From Shimia sp. SK013 (GTDB taxonomy: Bacteria > Pseudomonadota > Alphaproteobacteria > Rhodobacterales > Rhodobacteraceae): a stretch of 64,000 bases of DNA. Positions 51,301-59,290 of the stretch are shown in pieces; position 1 is the first letter of the stretch, and each line of letters opens with the position of its first letter. Location: NCBI RefSeq assembly GCF_001292625.1, contig NZ_LAJH01000012.1, positions 62,001-126,000 of the forward strand, in the 5' to 3' direction. The notes beneath the pieces were generated by a model, which saw only the letters and a list, made by a program, of their open reading frames with translations, searched no databases and was not told the DNA's origin. A program made the translations under genes and the position numbers.

Positions 51301-52992
51301 TCGATGATCGGCAAGCGGCACGGCTATTTCGGTAAAGTGCAGATTGCCTTGGACAATGGTGACATTGATCCGGCGGATCGGGGACGCATTCGCGGTCAGA
51401 ACATTGAAATGTGGGGCGACGGCGGCGCGTTTTACGACTGCTCGTTCATTGTCTCAAACTGCATCATCACACGGGCGGACAATGCCTATTCTGTGCCGAA
51501 TTATCAGGCGAAGATCGATGTGTGCCGCACCAACACCGCACCATCAACAGCGATGCGGTCTTTTGGCGACATTCAGTCCAAGGCCATCGTAGAGGCGGCG
51601 ATTGATGACGCGGCTTACGCGTTGAGCCTGAAGGGCGATGTGATCACCGGCGAGGAGGTGCGCGAAAAGAGCCTTTATGTGCGCGGTGAGGCGACCCCGT
51701 TTGGGCAGGCGCTGACGTATTGTTACATGCAGGAAGTTTGGGACTGGCTGAAAGACAAGGCAGAATTGACGGCGCGGCAGCAAGAGGTCGCTGATTTCAA
51801 CGCCAAGAACCGTTGGCGCAAGCGCGGGGTCGCGATGCTGCCGGTTAAATATGGCTCGGGTTACAATTTGCCGCTGCTGGAGCAGGCCACAGCCAGTTTG
51901 GCCATTTATCAGTCCGACGGCACGGTGGTGATCCATCAATCCGGTGTGGAAATGGGGCAGGGGTTGTTGACCGTGTCGCGGCAGGTGGCCGCGATGATCC
52001 TGAACATTCCGATGGACATGGTGCGGGTGGAAAACGCCCACACCTCGGTCACGCCGAACCCGACATCGACAGGCGGTTCAACTGGTACGTCTTACAACGC
52101 AGAGGCGGTCAAACAGCTGTGTCAGGAGATGCGCAAACGGTTGATGGCCTATGCCGATGATCTGCGCGATCAGAACGGCGAGCAGTGGTGTGTCAATCTC
52201 GGTGTGGACTACTGGAACTACAAACGTGAAGGCTGGCAGGCGACGAGCCCTGTTACCGGCAAACAGATCTGGCCGACCCTGATTACGCAGGCCTATGGCG
52301 ACCGGGTGAACCTTACGGCGACGCACAATGCCCAGATCGAGGGTGGTTTGGATGACATGCCAAACATCACCTACAAGTCCTCCAACCCGGCAGATCAGCC
52401 GTCCATTCCGGGCTACAAAGTGAGTGATACGCCCATTCCGGGGGCATTCACGGAGTTCTGTGGGTGGACCTATTCGGCAGCCTGCGCGGTTGTCGAAGTG
52501 GATGTGTTGACCGGGGAGACCAAGGTCCTGTCGGCGGATCTGGCGTATGACATGGGCATGAGCCTCAATCCGGCGGTGGATATCGGGCAGGTCGAGGGTG
52601 CCTTTGTGCAAGGTGTCGGGTTGATGTTGACCGAGAAGTTGGCGTTCCAGCCCAAAGGGGCGGACGACGAGGGTCGCCTGAACACAGTCAACACGTGGCG
52701 CTACAAAATTCCGGCCACAACCACCATTCCGCTGCGACTGGACACGCATTTGTTCCCGCGCAGCAAGGTGCCGTTCGAATTGAGCCCGACCGAAGGTGTG
52801 TTGTCGTCCAAAGAGGTTGGCGAGCCGCCGTTGGTATTGGCCACCAGCGTTTTCCTCGCGGTGCGCAACGCCGTGCGGGCGAGCCGGGTGGAGCGCGGAC
52901 TTGATCCATTCTTTGTGCTGGATGCGCCCGCCACAGTGGATGCGGTCAGCGACGCGCTTGAAGTTACACCAGAGCAATTTTCAATATCCTGA
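48388..52992 (+). CDS. Single-chain xanthine dehydrogenase-type molybdenum hydroxylase
   Basis: A 1534-residue fusion in the order 2Fe-2S, 2Fe-2S, FAD, molybdopterin. Plant-type cluster ligands are Cys43, Cys48, Cys51, Cys73; the second cluster uses Cys183, Cys186, Cys218, Cys220. About 70 extra residues (92-172) separate the two, unlike the ~40-residue spacing of known enzymes. The FAD region (about 245-530) contains RNVATIGGNFML; the Mo domain has GGGFGGKTEQ, LSRDEDTSM, TAMRSFGDIQ, EMGQGLLTVS and GEPPLVL. The Glu of DRDED, Arg of FRGFG and Glu of GEPP positions are those of xanthine dehydrogenase, not aldehyde oxidase, so a purine-like N-heterocycle is the likely substrate. No Tat signal: cytoplasmic. 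Confidence 0.88.
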   Translation: MDNQVSFFLNGKKVTLDEPSPDMLLIDYLKSPDVNLTGPKKPCGQGGCGGCTVILSDWDEKIQKPRHRAINSCLRPVTALNGLVVTTVEGTGTPNKPLPARIEHNLVMGRAGAPRMGSQDRVAPDPVTSVTAAKALHQEVVAKADTAAQVVKDGAKADLSKLPPHGGMNPVAHRLAANNGTQCGYCSVGFVMNMTEFLFNNCKATKREIEQALDGNLCRCTGYRAILTGMKTFADDWSEEDEKERMKCRLDHEARTQIPASEILIPFPEAAEAAPTPAEQTDGARKWLAPTSMAELVDLMNALPEARLVHANTSYGIYADEYQAAEVLIDVRAVPELQGELCQEYGYYNIPAGTDYSTLLAKLEKEMQAVGQTTTDPDGRIIYPSTTPLGALHHMAMRTAGRLVRNVATIGGNFMLVAHHVAEGEPFPSDAATALAGTESWVEWVDVRNGAEPKWTKVDDLFDELSRDASFAKYMVLTRFQVPVAPEQNVLTLAQKVALREVNSHSLVNTTSQITLDDAGLITHANLTFGGVAPYPWRARQTEQLMLGKPFSLDAIGEIAESLLKEVLAEFDAQKERMAGLPNEGVSNAYKAQLATSFLYKAYVNGLEQTGGLVPEPDQSAGVESWGNWEVSHGHQSWESDAPMERQPVGVPYIKYLGMEQTAGKLRYTHELPSPHGALFASLVHSSVALGVFHFKHPDSGAKMTAKEMSEFLAERFAAFEELITCKNVPKTGINPQGMGADQPLLSDGTVVYVGQCLALVAATSPMASEKIAQFVQAKCVGYTAKVYKAPDGGEKPAWWDQPVLTLEDAISVGSIYPDWPSQASFVSHIWKITRPGSVMGWSDWDADPVTRPTRDDQISLDGVSCTVSGSTHKIGGQVHFYMEPQAVLAEPGDAHTMTIRPSTQSPQEMHQTSAMAIGAQYNHLQVSVPPVGGGFGGKTEQTRFVVGPAVVAANATDKPVRLALSRDEDTSMIGKRHGYFGKVQIALDNGDIDPADRGRIRGQNIEMWGDGGAFYDCSFIVSNCIITRADNAYSVPNYQAKIDVCRTNTAPSTAMRSFGDIQSKAIVEAAIDDAAYALSLKGDVITGEEVREKSLYVRGEATPFGQALTYCYMQEVWDWLKDKAELTARQQEVADFNAKNRWRKRGVAMLPVKYGSGYNLPLLEQATASLAIYQSDGTVVIHQSGVEMGQGLLTVSRQVAAMILNIPMDMVRVENAHTSVTPNPTSTGGSTGTSYNAEAVKQLCQEMRKRLMAYADDLRDQNGEQWCVNLGVDYWNYKREGWQATSPVTGKQIWPTLITQAYGDRVNLTATHNAQIEGGLDDMPNITYKSSNPADQPSIPGYKVSDTPIPGAFTEFCGWTYSAACAVVEVDVLTGETKVLSADLAYDMGMSLNPAVDIGQVEGAFVQGVGLMLTEKLAFQPKGADDEGRLNTVNTWRYKIPATTTIPLRLDTHLFPRSKVPFELSPTEGVLSSKEVGEPPLVLATSVFLAVRNAVRASRVERGLDPFFVLDAPATVDAVSDALEVTPEQFSIS

Positions 52993-53019
52993 ATTTTTCT
53001 AAAATGGGAGGACAGACCC

Positions 53020-54525
53020 TTGAGACATAGACATATTTTCCTAGCAGGCGTGGTTGCATTTGCGATACCGGCGGCGGCGTTGGCTGAGGCCAAGCCAAGC
53101 GACATCAATCCGCTGTGCCCAAACAATGCCAGTGCACCTTTGCCGCCCAATGCGGACAGGCCGGTTGATCCACAAACCGATCCGGCGGCGTTTGATTTCC
53201 ACAACAGCCCCTATCCCGATTTTGGCTTTATGGTCAGCCAACAAGAGTATTTTTACTGCTGGTCCGATCAGCCGATTTTCCGCCTGAAGACTGATTTCCC
53301 CAACACGTTGCCCGACACGGTGCCGGATTTTGTGGGCACCGGTGAGTTTATGGATCCGAGCACGGCGGCAGAGTATCTGGAGAAGGTGAAACGCTATTCC
53401 CTGACGGGCAACACGCCGAACTGGAACCCGTTTGAGAACACCGAAGCCAATTGGTATCACATTCCCTGGCTGCACAGCTCTCCGACGGCCTATCCGCCCA
53501 ATGGCGGCACCGAGGGGTTTCGCGGCCTGATCAAAGAAGCACCGATGAGCCCGCATCAGATTTCGGCGGGGCAGGACGGACAGGACGGGAACTATTCCGT
53601 CTATGCGATCACGTTGGTGAACGACATTGCCGCCTATACGCTGCATGAGATGTGGAAGAACCCCGAAGGACCAGATCCGCGTGTCACAGATGCGCGCTAT
53701 GGTGGCGGGTTCAAGGACGGCGCGGTGTTTGCCAAGCTGTTGTTCACAGATGCGCCACGGGGCAGCGACAAGGGCAACATTCCGTTCCTTGAGAACCCCT
53801 ATTCCTGGTTTGGCTATATCACACCGACCTTTGATCCGGTTGGCGACGGGCCAGTCACGCGTGAAGTGCATCAGGTCAATCTGTTGCAGATGGACATTAT
53901 GGTGCGCGACAGCACGGCACCGGTGACCAATTGGGTGCTGGGAACGTTTGCCTATAACGGTCAAGCGGATGTCAAAGGCGCGCCTGCGCCAGCCGATCGC
54001 AGCGACGCCGAGAAGCTGCATCACAACCTGATCCCGGTCGGGTTGATGTGGGGCAACGATCCGCAAGACACCACCAATACGACCACACCATTCCCGCCCA
54101 CCAAAACCATGATCAATCCTGATTTGAAGGAAACCATCATCACCGACAGCGCCAATCTTCCGGCGCAGCATTTGGGATGGAACGGGCGCTTGAACGGGCC
54201 GGCGGATTTGAACACAACGTCTTGTCTGGCCTGTCACATCATGGCGCAGTATCCGGCTCTGACGTCGTTGGTGCCTCCGGGATCGGTGCCGGATGGTGGC
54301 CCCAACCCGCCTGACATCAAAGATATGGACGAGTGGATGTTCTGGTTCCAGAACATTCCAGCGGCGACATCAAGCAACGCTTCGGCCTACTCGACCGATT
54401 TTAGCTTTCAGGTGGCGATTTCTTTGACGAATTTCTATGCGGCCAAAGATGCGGCGGAGTTCGGCCATCGCGCGGATGAATATCTGATTGCACCGGTTCC
54501 GATTGGACGTGGCGTGTCGGACTGA
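53020..54525 (+). CDS. Exported protein with single haem-c motif (CxxCH), unknown function
   Basis: A 501-residue protein, start codon TTG with GGGAGG nine bases upstream. The signal peptide is HIFLAGVVAFAIPAAALAEA (cleavage near 22). The mature part is Pro/Asn-rich with many WF/WY segments and a single CLACH (Cys402, Cys405, His406), so it may carry one c-type haem in the periplasm. I recognise no family. It starts 27 bp after the molybdoenzyme stop, so the two are probably coexpressed, although one is cytosolic and the other exported; direct electron transfer would need a membrane link. Terminator at 54560. Confidence 0.65.
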   Translation: MRHRHIFLAGVVAFAIPAAALAEAKPSDINPLCPNNASAPLPPNADRPVDPQTDPAAFDFHNSPYPDFGFMVSQQEYFYCWSDQPIFRLKTDFPNTLPDTVPDFVGTGEFMDPSTAAEYLEKVKRYSLTGNTPNWNPFENTEANWYHIPWLHSSPTAYPPNGGTEGFRGLIKEAPMSPHQISAGQDGQDGNYSVYAITLVNDIAAYTLHEMWKNPEGPDPRVTDARYGGGFKDGAVFAKLLFTDAPRGSDKGNIPFLENPYSWFGYITPTFDPVGDGPVTREVHQVNLLQMDIMVRDSTAPVTNWVLGTFAYNGQADVKGAPAPADRSDAEKLHHNLIPVGLMWGNDPQDTTNTTTPFPPTKTMINPDLKETIITDSANLPAQHLGWNGRLNGPADLNTTSCLACHIMAQYPALTSLVPPGSVPDGGPNPPDIKDMDEWMFWFQNIPAATSSNASAYSTDFSFQVAISLTNFYAAKDAAEFGHRADEYLIAPVPIGRGVSD

Positions 54526-54559
54526 CGGCGCATTCGCCAAGCTTGCTAGGAACGTTTGG

Positions 54560-54595
54560 CCGGCGGCTTTCCTTGGGGAGGCCGCCGGTTCTTTT
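54560..54595 (+). terminator. Rho-independent terminator after the haem-motif gene
   Basis: CCGGCGGC (54560-54567) pairs with GCCGCCGG (54581-54588), followed by TTCTTTT. It ends the phosphoesterase-molybdoenzyme-CxxCH unit. Confidence 0.85.
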
Positions 54596-54726
54596 GCGCG
54601 AGGACCGGTTCAGGCTGTGACGGGGCGGCACATGGATGCGTTTGCATTGTGTAAGGGCCGAATCCGCGGTTCCATCTGCAAGACCGGCGGAGGCCGGAAG
54701 CACAGCAGCAACAAAAAGGCGCGGAC

Positions 54727-55404
54727 ATGGAAGTTGATCAGGCAATACAGGAGCGCCGCTCCATTCGGGGGTTTACGGATGAGCCGGTGTCGCGGGAGCT
54801 GTTGGAGGAGGTGATTGCGTTGGCAAACCGGGCGCCGTCGTCAATGAACACCCAGCCCTGGCATTTGCATGTGCTGACCGGAGAACTGCTTGAGCGGGTG
54901 CGGCAGGGCAACACGGAACGCATGCTGGGTGGGGTCACGCCAACGCGGGATATCGAGGATTATGCTGCCTATGAAGGCGAGCATCGCGCGCGACAAATCG
55001 AAATCGCCGTGCAGCTTTTTGAGGCGATGGGCATTGAGCGCAACGACAAGGAGCGCCGTCAGGATTGGGTCATGCGTGGTTTTCGCCAGTTTGATGCGCC
55101 GGTGTCGATTGTGGTCTGTTTTGACCGCAGTCTTCTGAGCAACACGATTGCGCATTTTGACACCGGCGCCATGACCTATGGGTTGGTACTGGCCGCGTGG
55201 AATCGCGGACTTGGTGCGGTGATCAACGGGCAGGGCATTATGCAAAGCCCTGTTGTGCGAGACGTGGCACAAATTCCTGAGGATCAGGTCATCCTGACGT
55301 GCGTGGCGCTGGGTTGGCCGGACAAGGATTTTGTCGCCAACTCTGTGGTGTCCCGCCGCCGTCCGGTCGAGAACGCAGCGCGTTTTTTGGGGTTTGACGA
55401 CTAA
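54727..55404 (+). CDS. Nitroreductase family FMN oxidoreductase
   Basis: A 225-residue flavoprotein, likely a homodimer. FMN-binding IQERRSIRGFTDEPVSREL at the start, ANRAPSSMNTQPWHLHVLTG, and the C-terminal GLGAVINGQG and ALGWPDKDF are the nitroreductase landmarks. It reduces nitroaromatics, quinones or enones with NAD(P)H; the substrate here is unknown. The ribosome site (AAGGCG) is modest. It is followed, 115 bp later, by an FAD monooxygenase gene. Confidence 0.9.
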   Translation: MEVDQAIQERRSIRGFTDEPVSRELLEEVIALANRAPSSMNTQPWHLHVLTGELLERVRQGNTERMLGGVTPTRDIEDYAAYEGEHRARQIEIAVQLFEAMGIERNDKERRQDWVMRGFRQFDAPVSIVVCFDRSLLSNTIAHFDTGAMTYGLVLAAWNRGLGAVINGQGIMQSPVVRDVAQIPEDQVILTCVALGWPDKDFVANSVVSRRRPVENAARFLGFDD

Positions 55405-55519
55405 GGCCAAGTTGGCGCGCTTTGTCAGGTGGCCGATTGAGTGTGTCAAACTGCGCGCTCCTGTCTTGTCGACCTATCTGCCATTTATGGTAAAGGGGTA
55501 ACCCCAACAGGAGTTTCAA

Positions 55520-56797
55520 ATGACCCGGCAAAAAGTTCTTATCGCAGGCGGTGGTATCGGGGGGTTATCGCTCGCGTTGACCCTGCATCAGATTGGCGTT
55601 GAATGCGTTGTGTTTGAAGCGGTGCGCGATTTGAAACCACTTGGCGTCGGGATCAATTTGCAACCAAATGCGGTGCGCGAGCTTTATGATCTGGGCTTTG
55701 GCGCGGCGGATCTGGATCAAATTGGCGTGCCTGTGAAAGAATGGGCGTTGGTCGGTCAGAACGGTCAGGAGATCTATGCGGAACCTCGCGGCACGCAGGC
55801 GGGCTATCACTGGCCGCAATACGCCGTTCATCGCGGTGAATTCCACATGGCGCTTTATCGGCGGTTTGTAGAGCTTGCTGGCCCTGACGCGGTTCGGCTG
55901 GGCCACCGCGCAACGGGCTATGAGATCGAAGATGACGGGCGGGCAACGCTTGTTTTGCAAAAAGACGGACAGGAAGTGCGGGAAACCGGCACTGTGGTGA
56001 TTGGCGCAGACGGCATCCATTCTGCCATTCGTGCGCATATGCATCCTGATCAGCCGGACATCCATTGGGGCGGCGCGGTGATGTGGCGGGGCACGTCTTT
56101 GGCAAAGCCGGTGAGGACCGGATCGTCGTTCGTCGGTCTTGGAACCCATGCACAACGCATGGTGATTTATCCGATTTCGCCCCCTGATCCAAACACCGGC
56201 CTGGCGTTGGTCAATTGGATTGCGGAAGTCGTTGAAGAAGATCCTGAGTCCCGAAGAACCAAAGGCTGGTTCAAGCAAGTCGACTTGCAGGATTTCATCC
56301 ATCATTTTGAGAATTGGACGTTTGACTGGTTGGATGTTCCCGCGATGATACGGGGGGCAGATGTGGCGTATGAAAACCCCATGATCGACCGCGATCCGGT
56401 GTCCACGTGGATAGACGGACCAGTGGCTTTGATGGGGGATGGGGCGCACGCGATGTATCCGACGGGATCAAACGGGGCCAGTCAGGCGATTATTGACGCA
56501 AGAACCCTTGGCGCGATGTTTCTGGATCACGGTGTCGGGGTGCAGGCGCTCGCGGCCTATAACGATGCGCTGTGTGGGCCGGTTTCTGACCTGATTTTGC
56601 GCAACCGCGGGGCGGGTCCGTTTGGACTTCTGAATATGGTAAATGATCGCTGCGGCGGCGAGTTCGACGACATCGAAAATGTTATCTCCAAAGAAGAGCG
56701 CGACGACTTTATGGCAAAATACAAGGCCGCAGCGGGGTTTGCGCGCGACACTTTGAACGCCGCGGAGCCGATGATATCTTGGGAAACGGAGAGCTAG
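55520..56797 (+). CDS. FAD-dependent aromatic monooxygenase (PhzS/salicylate hydroxylase-like)
   Basis: A 425-residue class A flavoprotein monooxygenase. The Rossmann GGGIGGLSLALTLHQIGVEC (about 10-29) is followed by the dinucleotide DG motif near 170 (VIGADGIHSAIR) and the flavin-phosphate motif GDGAHAMYPTGSNGASQAI (about 300-318). The LKPLGVGINLQPNAVREL region fits the PhzS-like branch acting on small aromatics. CAGGAG precedes the ATG. The last four bases overlap the convergent hydrolase gene. Confidence 0.88.
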   Translation: MTRQKVLIAGGGIGGLSLALTLHQIGVECVVFEAVRDLKPLGVGINLQPNAVRELYDLGFGAADLDQIGVPVKEWALVGQNGQEIYAEPRGTQAGYHWPQYAVHRGEFHMALYRRFVELAGPDAVRLGHRATGYEIEDDGRATLVLQKDGQEVRETGTVVIGADGIHSAIRAHMHPDQPDIHWGGAVMWRGTSLAKPVRTGSSFVGLGTHAQRMVIYPISPPDPNTGLALVNWIAEVVEEDPESRRTKGWFKQVDLQDFIHHFENWTFDWLDVPAMIRGADVAYENPMIDRDPVSTWIDGPVALMGDGAHAMYPTGSNGASQAIIDARTLGAMFLDHGVGVQALAAYNDALCGPVSDLILRNRGAGPFGLLNMVNDRCGGEFDDIENVISKEERDDFMAKYKAAAGFARDTLNAAEPMISWETES

Positions 56798-57435
56798 AGA
56801 CGCTCTGTGAGCCACGCCGCCGCCAGTTCACAAACCTGTTCCAGCTGCGTCGCATGATCCACACCTGTCACGCGCTTGCGTGGTTTTAGGTCATGATCGC
56901 CATCTTCGACCCAAGACAGTTTGATCTGTTCAGATAGCGTGTAGCCGGCCACATCCTCACGTGTCCCAAATGGATCGCGGGTGCCCTGACATATCAATGT
57001 TGGCGTCTGTAACTGCGACAAGTGCGCGGTGCGTTGCTTTTCAGGCTTTCCCTGAGGGTGAAACGGGTAGCCAAGGCACAAAAGCCCGCTGACATGCCTA
57101 TTTGCAAACAGGTCATCAGCCACGAGGCTTGCGATGCGTCCACCCATCGACTTGCCTCCGATCACCAGTGGGCCGTCACTGGCGAGCACTTTGATCACCT
57201 TGTGGAATTCCTCCTGCAATACTTCGACCTTCGGCGGAGGCCGCTTTGGGCCCCCAACACGTCGCGCGGCCATATAGGCGAAGTCAAACCGCGCCACACG
57301 TATGCCGCGGCGCGCAAGACCTTGGGCGATCGACGTCATAAAGGGCGCATCCATCGTGGCGCCAGCCCCATGTGAAAACAGAAAGGTCGGCGCCGTCGGC
57401 CCGCCGTCCTCAATCAGAAAATCAATCTCAGTCAT
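56794..57435 (-). CDS. KAN-type alpha/beta hydrolase (dienelactone hydrolase superfamily)
   Basis: A 213-residue hydrolase. The oxyanion region is FLFSHGAGATMDAPFM, the nucleophile Ser sits in IGGKSMGGRIAS, the acid in GTRDPFGT and the His in VEDGDHDLKP, an intact triad in the KANL3/Tex30-like arrangement common in proteobacteria. The substrate is unknown. The start at 57435 follows GGCAGGAG; the longer frame to 57477 has no support. Four bases of its end overlap the FAD monooxygenase. Confidence 0.82.
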   Translation of the reverse strand: MTEIDFLIEDGGPTAPTFLFSHGAGATMDAPFMTSIAQGLARRGIRVARFDFAYMAARRVGGPKRPPPKVEVLQEEFHKVIKVLASDGPLVIGGKSMGGRIASLVADDLFANRHVSGLLCLGYPFHPQGKPEKQRTAHLSQLQTPTLICQGTRDPFGTREDVAGYTLSEQIKLSWVEDGDHDLKPRKRVTGVDHATQLEQVCELAAAWLTERL

Positions 57436-58093
57436 ACTGCTCCTGCCACAGAAAAGGCGCGCGAGGGCGCTTTGCAACCAATATCAGGATACGCGGCAAA
57501 AGCATCGATCAACCGGAACTCTTTGAAAGTCGGGAGACAGGTGTCTCTTAGGGTCTTGATAAAACCTTTGGATTCAAGGGGTTATTTGCTGTCCATTTCT
57601 GTCGATCAACGACCGGACATCCTTTGGGTTCGCCACCCCGCCAGTCAGGTTTTGATCGATCACGCGGCGTCGCGGCAATAGGTGGCACCGATTAATGAGA
57701 GCACGCCTAATCCTAATTCGCCATAGCGGAATTCAAAATGTGCCTCCATCTGGCGACCATCATCCCGAGCGTTTTGCGGTTTTGACGTTGGTGCCGAGCC
57801 ACCGCTCTTCGGCGCCTCGCGCCGTCCAGTCAATCCGCAAGGATGTGGGGAACCAAGAAAGTCCTTCCTTAATCCGGCTGGGCAGGACTAAGCTCTAAAG
57901 GAAGCCTACTTGATATTCCGAATTGATTTAATGCGCCATGGGCGGCCACAATTGCCACGACGGTGCCACCAACACGAGTTCATAGAAGACCAGATTGTTC
58001 CTGGTCCGAGTCCGATTTGAAGAACTTGAGCTGGTGAATTGCTGTACGACCCCGGTGAGGCGGTCGGCGGAAAATTTTGAAAGGAGTGTATTT
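57436..58093. other. 658-bp region without an assignable gene
   Basis: No frame here has family-level support or a good ribosome site. At 57695-57790 (plus) a frame reads LILIRHSGIQNVPPS then HHPERFAVL, faintly like the H-x-x-G...HPER opening of histone-deacetylase-family amidohydrolases, after which the similarity is lost. The last 80 bp before the RND genes should contain their promoter; no regulator gene for that pump is present. Confidence 0.4.
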
Positions 58094-59254
58094 GTGTTGA
58101 AGATCCACCGAACGCTAAAGCGCGTATCTGTCCTTGTCATTCTGTCCTTCTTGGCGACGTCTATTGCAATCACAGTATCCTCTGTGCCTGTTATTGCGCA
58201 AAGTGAACAAGGGCCGGTTGTGCTGGTGCAAGATGTTGCAATGCAGGAAATCCGCCCTTCTTTTCAGCATCCCGCAAAACTTGAAGCTCTGCGAACGGCG
58301 TCTGTGCGGCCTATCATTGCGGCTCAGATATCTGATATTTTCATCAAGGCAGGCGATCTTGTTAAAGAGGGTGATCTTCTGATTACTCTGGACAAGAGTG
58401 ACTATGAAATTGCGCTTGCCGAAGCGGAAGCCAATCTGCTTCAGGCCGAAGCAAATGCCGTAAAAGCCGACGCCGATTTTGAGCGCGCCAAACAACTGGT
58501 AGACCGCGGAACGATCTCGGAGCGCGATTTGGACATCGCTTTGGCCGATCAAAAAGTTGCGCATGCGCAAGTGAAGATTTCTGAGGCAAGGTTGGAAAAG
58601 GCTCGGAAAAACCTTAGTGACACCGAAGTGCGCGCGCCATTCGACGGGCGTATTAGCGCGGCGAACTATGCCAAGGGAGATCTGTTTTCACCGGGCGATC
58701 CAACGCAGCCGGGGTCGGTTGCCGATATCGTTGCGCTTGATCCAATCTATGCAACGGCTTTGGTAGATCAGGCAAATTACTTTCAGTTTCTCGCACGGCG
58801 GCTGGATCTTGAGGAGGCAGGTGTGAGCCTGCCACCGCTGGAGCTCGAACTGGTTTTACCCGGTGGTACGATCTATCCAATTCCTGGCACCTTTGAAAAC
58901 TGGGACAACACGGCTGTTTCCAGCACTGGCACCATCGCGGGTCGGGTCATTTTCGACAATCCCAGAGGCACGCTTTTACCGGGTGAGAACGTCACAGTTG
59001 TCGGATCGCTAATTAAGCCAATCAACGCTGTACTGGTGCCGCAAAAAGCTGTGAGTTTCGATCAACAGGGGCACTACGTCTGGATCGTTGACGACGACGG
59101 TTTGGCGCGCCGACAGAACATCGAAATTGGCATTCGCAATGGCGCTGACTGGTCTGTTCCGGTTGGGCTGGAACCCGGGCAGACCGTGATTGTCGAAGGT
59201 CTGCAAAAAGCGCGCGAAGGCGCGCCCGTAACGGCAAAACCTGTGCAGGGATAA
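58094..59254 (+). CDS. RND efflux periplasmic adaptor (membrane fusion protein)
   Basis: A 386-residue adaptor of a tripartite efflux pump. GTG start at 58094 follows AAGGAG with an eight-base gap. Residues 1-38 are a signal/anchor; the biotinyl-lipoyl half-motif is at about 65-95 (RPIIAAQISDIFIKAGDLVK, EGDLLITLD), then a coiled-coil hairpin (105-165), the second half-motif TEVRAPFDGRISAANYAKGD, and beta-barrel and membrane-proximal domains ending GLQKAREGAPV. It is 36 bp upstream of the RND permease. No TolC-type outer-membrane gene is adjacent. Confidence 0.93.
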   Translation: MLKIHRTLKRVSVLVILSFLATSIAITVSSVPVIAQSEQGPVVLVQDVAMQEIRPSFQHPAKLEALRTASVRPIIAAQISDIFIKAGDLVKEGDLLITLDKSDYEIALAEAEANLLQAEANAVKADADFERAKQLVDRGTISERDLDIALADQKVAHAQVKISEARLEKARKNLSDTEVRAPFDGRISAANYAKGDLFSPGDPTQPGSVADIVALDPIYATALVDQANYFQFLARRLDLEEAGVSLPPLELELVLPGGTIYPIPGTFENWDNTAVSSTGTIAGRVIFDNPRGTLLPGENVTVVGSLIKPINAVLVPQKAVSFDQQGHYVWIVDDDGLARRQNIEIGIRNGADWSVPVGLEPGQTVIVEGLQKAREGAPVTAKPVQG

Positions 59255-59290
59255 TCGTCCGGAACGCAATTTTTCTGCGGAGGAAAAACC

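Noticed and set aside
57472-57681. 69-codon plus-strand frame in the gap before the RND genes
   Set aside because: No ribosome site, no family similarity and atypical composition; treated as chance.
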